In this document: in pieces, positions 58,421 through 64,000 of the stretch
Layout: the number at the start of each line of letters is the position of its first letter
Numbering within the stretch: the first letter of the stretch is position 1
Origin: Maylandia zebra
Lineage: Eukaryota > Chordata > Actinopteri > Cichliformes > Cichlidae
Assembly (NCBI RefSeq): GCF_041146795.1
Contig: NC_135171.1
Coordinates: 725,001-789,000, forward strand
Length of the DNA: 64,000 nucleotides
Direction of reading: 5' to 3'
Program-made: the position numbers and the translations under genes
Notes under the pieces: generated by a model
The model's database searches: none
Seen by the model: the letters and a program-made list of their open reading frames with translations, nothing else
What the model was told of the DNA's origin: nothing

Positions 58421-58902
58421 GTCACTCGGATAACTTAAAAATGTAATTGTTTGCCTTTTTTCTGTGTTTTATTTGTTCCGGAGTAAATCGGTTTGGCTGA
58501 TGTGATCAGGAGATATTTTATTTTGTATTCTCATAATCAGTTATCATTGATTAATCATTTACCATTGTTGAATCTGTTGACAGAATAATCTTTTAATTAC
58601 ATCTGTGTTACTCTGAGCAAATATTAATGCACACTGACTGTTTATTGAGGTTCTGTATCATTCTTGTTATCTGCTTAAGTTGTTGCACTTTAGTGCAGTC
58701 ACACCGTTCAGACCCACCAGTCCTGTTGGGCACGTACGGCCTGTAACCACATGCACGCACTTATGTAACACACGCACGTCCACCTACACACTTAGTAATA
58801 ATAGGAGGGTCGTCTGAGGACAGTTTCTCTGATAGATACACTTTCACAAAATGCACAATGTAATACACACTTGTTTTTCTCTTAAGAGTAGCAGTTGATG
58901 TC

Positions 58903-58910
58903 TATATAAG
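58903..58910 (+). promoter_or_regulatory. TATA box of the retroviral LTR
   Basis: TATATAAG about 165 bp upstream of the AATAAA signal, a usual U3/R arrangement. Confidence 0.6.
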
Positions 58911-59071
58911 GGAAAACTCTTTGATAGGCGGGGAATTGTTATCATTTGTGATCATTTCCAGTAAAGATCCAACTGTGATGTCATAATGGCAATATAAGGA
59001 GACGGGATGGTCCAGTTGACGAAGGATTGGATTGCAAATTGTCTTTCCCACACTGACTGCGCAAAGTGTGT

Positions 59072-59077
59072 AATAAA
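59072..59077 (+). terminator. LTR poly(A) signal
   Basis: AATAAA within the LTR, followed by a T-rich stretch at 59085-59091. Confidence 0.6.
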
Positions 59078-59156
59078 GGTCACTATTTTTTGACACCTAC
59101 TTCGGCCTGGGCTTGCTTTCTTCTCTTCCCTAAATCGAATGAACCATAACAATTCC

Positions 59157-59174
59157 TGGTGCCGAAAACCCGGT
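59157..59174 (+). other. Retroviral primer-binding site
   Basis: TGGTGCCGAAAACCCGGT begins five bases after the LTR end. TGGTGCC is the complement of a tRNA 3' end with CCA; I do not assign the cognate tRNA. It is clearly different from the tRNA-Pro site of the other LTR family in this window. Confidence 0.7.
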
Positions 59175-61132
59175 TGGGGAGGAGTGGGACCCGCAGCTCG
59201 TCGTTGAGGTGACAAAGGGGCGAAGGCCAGCAGCTTATCTGAGTGACGCCAGGCGGAATAAGAAAGGTGAGTAGTGCCACCTGTTGATGTTTATCCAAAG
59301 GCGCTATATTGGAAGTTAAAACTAAATTGAATTAAATAATATTCACTCAGTATAGGCTTCTGGCGTTGGTCCATAGTGATCTTGAGTAATTAGTTTTAAA
59401 ATAGGGCATATTAGTCTGACTAAATTCATTGCTGTTTATTTTGGGGGTGAATTTTGAGTTAAGAAGTTATGTGTTTAAGTCAAGGTGTGACAGTGTGTGA
59501 AAACTGATGTGGGGTGGTTGGATGCCAGCCGATCACCTGGTAGTGTAGGGATAATTTGGTTTTAATTGGGTAGCAAAAACGCGGTTTTGGGCTTCAGATA
59601 ATTAAACTGGGGGGGCAAAGTGCCCACAGTGAAGCTTTTAAAACAATTAAAGGGTGTTAGGACGGGGGACGCGGTCCCTTAAGAGCGCAGCTGCTCAGCG
59701 CCGTGGCGGCGACTCCTAATCGCAGACGCGTGGCTAGGCTTTTTGCTCGGTTGGTTGCCGGGGAAGTTCGAGCATCCCAAACAGACCAGAGTGGTCGACA
59801 AAAGACCACTCTCTTACTGCACTTCATTGGTCGACAGAGTTAGACTCGGCCGGGACCACACAACGTCGTTGGCCTGAGAGTTTTAAGTAAAGCTGAAGGC
59901 GTGCGTTTGATACTAGCGCCAGAGGTGGAGCTCCTTTCCAGCTGCGGGAAACGGTTATAAATTAATTAGAATTTAGTAATCTGACCGTTTTCAAGGCGGC
60001 GTACTTGAAACGTTAATTGACCAGCAAGGGCGCGGCCCTGGGCTATAGATGCTTTTAAATCAGTCTAAAGTATAGGAACACCGCTAGAGAAATAAACGAG
60101 ATAAGTGGTTCTGGCATGCGGTGTGTTTATGTTTATACGGGCCCGTGTGTATATTGAATATAAATTACCCGTGTGTGTGTGTGAATTTAAAAGTGTAAAT
60201 TGCATAAACTGTCTTGTGTTGTTGAATTTCTTCTGTGTGGATCCAGAGTGTGAAAAAACGAAAACGCCTTTCTCTTCTCTCGCTGTTAGAGAAGAGGAGA
60301 GTGTGTGTGTGTATTTCTCCTTAGGAGAAAGGAGGGGTTGTGTGGTGCTGCGCGGTAGCGGGCACACGCGCGCGAGTACGAGCGGAGTGTGTGTGTGTAC
60401 AGCTGCGGCCCTTGGTTTCATCTCCCTATTTCTCCATTTCTGTCCTTCTGAGCTTCTCTTTGTTAGGTGAAAGGGGGTCTCAGAAGTATGGTTAAAAGAT
60501 TTCAGTATATTAAATAAACTAAACCTTGTAGTCTTGTGTTTGTGTTTTCCTAATGTGACTATGGTTTAATAGAATTCCATGAGTAATGATCCCTTGTGTA
60601 AAACTCCCGTAAGGTAGGAGTGCGGGGATAAATATCTTGACAAAATTTGAGAACTTTGTGTGATTGCTGGGAGATTTTTAGTTGGGTCGTATTTCCTTCT
60701 CTACCTGGAAAAGGCAGAGATCTGTGCTTTATTTGATGTTGTGTAAATAAAGCTTTTAAAAGTTGGTTGAGTCTCTCGTATAAGGAGGGAAGACGGTGCA
60801 TGGTAGATTGTCTGGATTATTTTTGTATGTGAAAACTTTGTAGTTGTTAGGGAAGTGAATGTGAGAGTGAATTTTCGCTGGCTTTGCGTGCTTAAAACTG
60901 TTGTATTAGACGTTTGTCAAGCTTTTAGCTTGAAAGGAGGATTAGAGAGTGTGTGTGTGAGTGTATGTGTGTCTGTGGGCGGTCTCTCTCTCTCAGGCTG
61001 GAGCCTAGCGGAAGTTCGGCTTGACCAGCTTGTGAGATTCTGACTGCCGAAAGGAAAATACAACGAGGCAACCCCTAAGGGAGGAGCCTAAGACCGGCCA
61101 TTTTGGTAAGGTAAGTGAGGTCAAAAAGCAAA
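59175..61132 (+). other. Retroviral leader, about 2 kb
   Basis: Region between PBS and gag. A strong splice donor (AAAG/GTGAGT, GT at 59267-59268) lies about 110 nt after the PBS, and a second donor-like GGTAAG/GTAAGT occurs at 61105-61116, just before gag. It contains GC-rich segments (59650-60010) and TG-repeat segments (60120-60400). Short ORFs here, such as 60105-60470, are low complexity and I do not call them genes. The leader is much longer than in murine leukaemia viruses. Confidence 0.6.
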
Positions 61133-63640
61133 ATGGCTGAAGAGGAAAAGGCGACCCCTGGTGGGGGAAAGAGATACAAGCCACTGAAGGAGCAAATACA
61201 GGAATTGAAGAAAGCCATTAAAATGACTGAAGGGACTTCTTCAAAAGAGATTGCTCGTCAGTGTCAGGATTTAGAAAAAGAAGTGAAGGAATTATGTGAA
61301 AATCAACAGAAGACATTGGAGGACAGAATCCCTCTGCATTCCATCTTTCAACTGGAAGGGGAGAAATGTGAAAAGAGGATCAAGGAGCTTGAAGAGGAAC
61401 CCTTAGGACGCTTTCAGGGGAGGAAAATAAAGGCTGAAAAGAAACTTATGATGGAAAAACAAAGTAAGTATTGTAAGCTTATGATTATCTCCCAAGGTGT
61501 TTCCCACTGGATGCAAGAGGAAGTGAACGACATCAAGCCAGCCTTAAAAAAGGAAGCTGAGGCTGAGGGAAAGCTATATCCCAGCCTGAAGGACTTCCTG
61601 AGTGCCCCACCCCCTCCTTATATTTGTCCAGTGGTGACTTTGGAGGGTGGCACTATGTGGGGGCCGGAAGGAAAAACAGGAAACGTGACAGGTGGAATTG
61701 TCAATTTGCAGGAGAATCCTACACCATCGACATCTGCTCCAGCCACAGTGGAGGCAGACACAGGAGTAGTGCAGTCTCAATCAGGGGTACCTGCACAGAA
61801 AGCGATGCAGCCTCAATCAGCGGCAGCTGCATCAGAGGTAAGTCAGCCTCACCCAGTTGCTGGGACATCACAAGGAATCACTACACGGGGGTTGATCTTG
61901 ATTCCTCCCTCTCTTTTTAGCCCAGATAGAGCTACAGAAGAAGCTCAACCTGTGGCGTCTACAAGTACCGGTCAGGTGACATCGCAACAGCCCAGCCAGG
62001 AAAATCCATCCCAGGAGGTCTGGACTTCAGAGGAAGACTCACCTTCAATGCAGTATCAGAGGGCGCCATCAAAGGCGACCCATAAAACCAATCAGAGGTC
62101 AACGGTTGATAATTCTGAGAAAGAACAGTGGCAAGGCCACGTTTTTGGAAAAGAATCTGACAATCGGGAGGCCGTGATACAGCTGGAACGCCTCTTGAGA
62201 AAATTGGAGGAGGAAGGCGTAGCAACACCACGTAGCGAAGCACAAACACTTTATGCCTTGGAAAAGGACTTGGCGGCCTCAGTAAAAAGCAACACACGAA
62301 AATCCAGAGAAGTGTCAAACCTGCAAAGGGGAGGATTTGCCCCAAATTTTCAGGCTCCCACAGGAATGACGACCCTTCGCTCTGGGAGGGTTCTGGAGGA
62401 ACCAAGAGATAAAAGACCGTCCATCTTTGAGAAGAACCAGAGGAAGACTGTTGCATTGCCAACTGGAGAAGGGCAGTGTGACGCAGAGGAGGAATTACCC
62501 CTCACAATGCCTTTATTGACGGGTGTAAGGGGTGAACCAGTTTACCACGCCTACAATATCAGAGATCTTGAGGCTCTGGTGAAGCAGCTGCCCCCAATCA
62601 CGGAGGGAGGAGCCGCTTGGTTGAGGAGACTAGGAAGTCTTACAGAAGGAGAGGAATTGGCCCTGGGAGATTTCCGAGCTATCGGTGGGAGGACCTTCAG
62701 AGGAGGAGGCCTCGCAGATGTAGAAGAGATAGCAAGAACTGTATGCCAACCGAACGACGTCCCCTATGCAAGGGTGCGAAATGCTCTCTCTGACGCAGTG
62801 CGTGAGAAGTATCCGACCCATAACATTGGTACTACACCTAGGATTGTTTGGAGCCCAGAACATTCCCCTAGAGAGTTTATGGAGCATGCAAAAGAACAGT
62901 GGATTCTTCAAACTGGTGAACATCCTGGGCGGGAAGGAGAACCAAGGGCGTGGTTCCGATCTGCAGTGTTAGCAGGTCTCCCAGAACGAGTAAGAACAGA
63001 TTTACAAAAGAATCCTGACTTTGCGGTGGCGGATTCAGCAAAATGGGAGAGGCACATTATACATCGACTTGAGCTGGAGAAAGACGAGGTGAACAAGAAG
63101 AAACAGGAGCTGGAGGAGGCGCAAGGGCAGTTAGTGAAATTGAAATTGGCAGAGGCGAGAGAAAAACTAAACGAAAAGAAAAAGGAAAACAAAGATGGAC
63201 CTAAGAAGATGCTGGTGGCGCAGCCACGGGGCGATCCGGGGCCTGATTGGCCAGATTTGAATCCGGTTCTGTACCCTGATGACCGATGGCCCGCCAATGA
63301 ATTCCCAAGGCAAGGAAGACCCGCGGGGAATTGGGGGACTACTAGGTCGTTGAGGGGACGTGGTGGATCCCAAAGGGGAGGTGGACCAAGGGGCCGTGGT
63401 CTGGGGGGACCTATGCTGGACCCGAATGTATGCCGAAGGTGTGGAGGACGAGGACATTGGGTTCGTAATTGTCCTACGCCATGGCCACCAGAAACAGGTT
63501 ATCCATCATCACCCCAGGCACAGGGAACTTTTCGAGGCAGAGTGGGCCAGACAAGGGGACATCAAGCTCCGAACCCAGGCATGGCGCCAGCGGCTCAGTA
63601 TCCCCTGGGCTATTGGGGCGGAGAGGAGGAGCTGTACTGA
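61115..63640 (+). CDS. gag: Retroviral Gag polyprotein, intact
   Basis: 841 codons from the first ATG; the seventh codon (ATG at 61133, in AAAATGGCT context) is the likelier start. It is the structural polyprotein that assembles retroviral particles. An N-terminal Lys/Glu-rich, coiled-coil-prone region (about residues 20-150) takes the matrix position. PPPPY at residues 165-169 (61607-61621) is a PPxY late-domain motif that recruits NEDD4-type ligases for budding. A long Ser/Pro/Gln-rich linker follows (200-370). The capsid-like part (about 465-680) includes TEGEELALGDFRAI and PREFMEHAKEQW. A charged helix (690-720) and an RG-rich stretch precede one CCHC knuckle, CRRCGGRGHWVRNC (773-786). 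It ends TGA at 63638-63640, in frame with pro. It is larger than the roughly 540-residue gammaretroviral Gag. The exact genus is not assigned. Confidence 0.9.
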   Translation: MRSKSKMAEEEKATPGGGKRYKPLKEQIQELKKAIKMTEGTSSKEIARQCQDLEKEVKELCENQQKTLEDRIPLHSIFQLEGEKCEKRIKELEEEPLGRFQGRKIKAEKKLMMEKQSKYCKLMIISQGVSHWMQEEVNDIKPALKKEAEAEGKLYPSLKDFLSAPPPPYICPVVTLEGGTMWGPEGKTGNVTGGIVNLQENPTPSTSAPATVEADTGVVQSQSGVPAQKAMQPQSAAAASEVSQPHPVAGTSQGITTRGLILIPPSLFSPDRATEEAQPVASTSTGQVTSQQPSQENPSQEVWTSEEDSPSMQYQRAPSKATHKTNQRSTVDNSEKEQWQGHVFGKESDNREAVIQLERLLRKLEEEGVATPRSEAQTLYALEKDLAASVKSNTRKSREVSNLQRGGFAPNFQAPTGMTTLRSGRVLEEPRDKRPSIFEKNQRKTVALPTGEGQCDAEEELPLTMPLLTGVRGEPVYHAYNIRDLEALVKQLPPITEGGAAWLRRLGSLTEGEELALGDFRAIGGRTFRGGGLADVEEIARTVCQPNDVPYARVRNALSDAVREKYPTHNIGTTPRIVWSPEHSPREFMEHAKEQWILQTGEHPGREGEPRAWFRSAVLAGLPERVRTDLQKNPDFAVADSAKWERHIIHRLELEKDEVNKKKQELEEAQGQLVKLKLAEAREKLNEKKKENKDGPKKMLVAQPRGDPGPDWPDLNPVLYPDDRWPANEFPRQGRPAGNWGTTRSLRGRGGSQRGGGPRGRGLGGPMLDPNVCRRCGGRGHWVRNCPTPWPPETGYPSSPQAQGTFRGRVGQTRGHQAPNPGMAPAAQYPLGYWGGEEELY

Positions 63641-63689
63641 CGGGACCCACAGAGACCAGACAACATGGGAGTGGCAGATCCTATGTTGT
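63638..63689 (+). promoter_or_regulatory. Candidate UGA-CGG readthrough signal with 3' stem-loop
   Basis: The gag stop is TGA followed by CGG. Nineteen bases later (63660-63689) an inverted repeat forms an 11-bp stem (ACAACATGGGA with TCCTATGTTGT, ten Watson-Crick pairs and one G-U) with an 8-base loop. The reading frame stays open through the end of the window. Stop suppression is the route to Gag-Pro-Pol in gammaretroviruses, there with UAG; UGA-CGG is a known leaky class in other viruses. Confidence 0.65.
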
Positions 63690-64000
63690 CAATGAGTGTG
63701 GAAGGAGATGAAATGACCTTCCTTGTGGACACTGGGGCTACCTATTCAACACTGAAACAAAAACCAAACAGTGCCACACTTTCCAACCATGTGGTCAGTG
63801 TTGTGGGGTTCTCTGGGGTACCAATGACGCTGCCGACAACCAATCCAGCCCTGACGGTGCTGGGAAAACAGACATTGAAGCACAGCTATGTGGTGTCTCC
63901 CCATGTGCCTGTGAACTTGATGGGCAGGGATCTGCTCATTAAACTGGGGGCCACCATCATGTGTTCAGCTGATGGACTAACAGTTACACTTCCAGGAGGA
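63641..64000 (+). CDS. pro: Retroviral aspartic protease (start of pro-pol), partial
   Basis: 120 open codons in the gag frame, running off the window. FLVDTGATYS (DTG at 63728-63736) is the catalytic Asp loop of a retropepsin. Further on VSVVGFSGVP is the flap-like segment and NLMGRDLL the conserved G-R-D/N-L-L near the C-terminus, so the domain is almost complete. It cleaves Gag and Pol during maturation. It has no start codon of its own in a favourable position, so expression through the gag TGA is expected. pol should follow directly. Confidence 0.88.

Larger units (their letters stand above)
58665..59151 (+). repeat. 5' LTR of the retrovirus (left edge inferred)
   Basis: The right edge is firm: AACCATAACA just before the PBS. 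The left edge is inferred from TGTTAT at 58665, which mirrors the ATAACA end. A TATA box (TATATAAG, 58903-58910) and AATAAA (59072-59077) are in the right order and spacing. The left edge needs the 3' LTR to confirm. Confidence 0.6.
58665..64000 (+). mobile_element. Endogenous retrovirus, 5' half (LTR, leader, gag, pro)
   Basis: Plus-strand provirus that runs off the right edge. It shows a 5' LTR with TATA box and poly(A) signal, a PBS, a splice donor, a long leader, intact gag and the start of an in-frame pro. pol, env and the 3' LTR lie beyond the window, so age cannot be judged from LTR divergence. The absence of any break in about 960 codons suggests a young copy or maintained coding capacity. 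Confidence 0.88.

Noticed and set aside
60105..60470. 121-codon ORF in the retroviral leader
   Set aside because: Low complexity with TG repeats, and an overlapping ORF on the other strand of similar length. No retroviral accessory protein was recognised.

Overview
The window looks like teleost nuclear DNA, most likely a percomorph and probably a cichlid. Almost all recognisable sequence is transposable elements. The lineage call rests on a GC-rich Rex3 (RTE clade) retrotransposon, fish-type L1/Tx1 and L2 LINEs, tandem C2H2 zinc-finger exons, and a tRNA-derived SINE that I recognise from memory as resembling the AFC family of African cichlids. No search was run.

Layout: 1-5.3 kb is mostly featureless but holds the last two exons of a phospholipase D1/2-like gene on the minus strand, with frame damage. 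From 5.36 to 17.4 kb a minus-strand APE-type LINE (ORF1 tail, endonuclease, reverse transcriptase) is split by an 8,717-bp LTR element at 5778-14494. That element has 4-bp target duplications (GTAT), LTRs differing by one indel in about 1,031 bp, a tRNA-Pro-type primer-binding site and a polypurine tract. Its 6.65-kb interior shows no sense-strand ORF of 60 codons, but has a cluster of perfect hairpins near its 5' end, one with a GACG tetraloop. Removing it restores the LINE reading frame. From 18.9 to 23.9 kb lie two phase-0 exons of a polydactyl zinc-finger gene (13 complete fingers visible, minus strand); its intron holds a nearly full-length Rex3 with a 12-bp target duplication. A solo LTR of the same LTR family sits in a CA microsatellite at 24.1-25.3 kb.

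From 25.5 to 36 kb there are DNA transposons: a 1,034-bp hAT with exact 8-bp duplications, Tc1 and hAT fragments, a ZBED-type transposase remnant and a PHD-like terminal exon. A minus-strand L1/Tx1 remnant there carries a 1,442-bp hAT that itself contains a pogo-like relic. At 36.8-41.1 kb a plus-strand L1/Tx1 (14-bp duplication) has inserted into a second, older copy of the non-coding LTR element; its ORF1 tail is fused to the middle of its endonuclease. From 41.3 to 49.4 kb are further LINE pieces, an AFC-like SINE and a decayed L2 element. At 52.2-55.8 kb is a PIF/Harbinger transposon with a broken transposase and a divergently transcribed MADF/BESS-type partner gene.

From about 58.7 kb to the window end lies the 5' part of an endogenous retrovirus on the plus strand: LTR, primer-binding site, a 2-kb leader, an intact 841-codon gag with a PPPY late-domain motif and one CCHC zinc knuckle, then an in-frame aspartic protease separated from gag only by UGA-CGG, followed 19 nt later by an 11-bp stem-loop. 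The two most interesting signals are the coding-empty but recently mobile LTR element and this UGA-CGG readthrough cassette.
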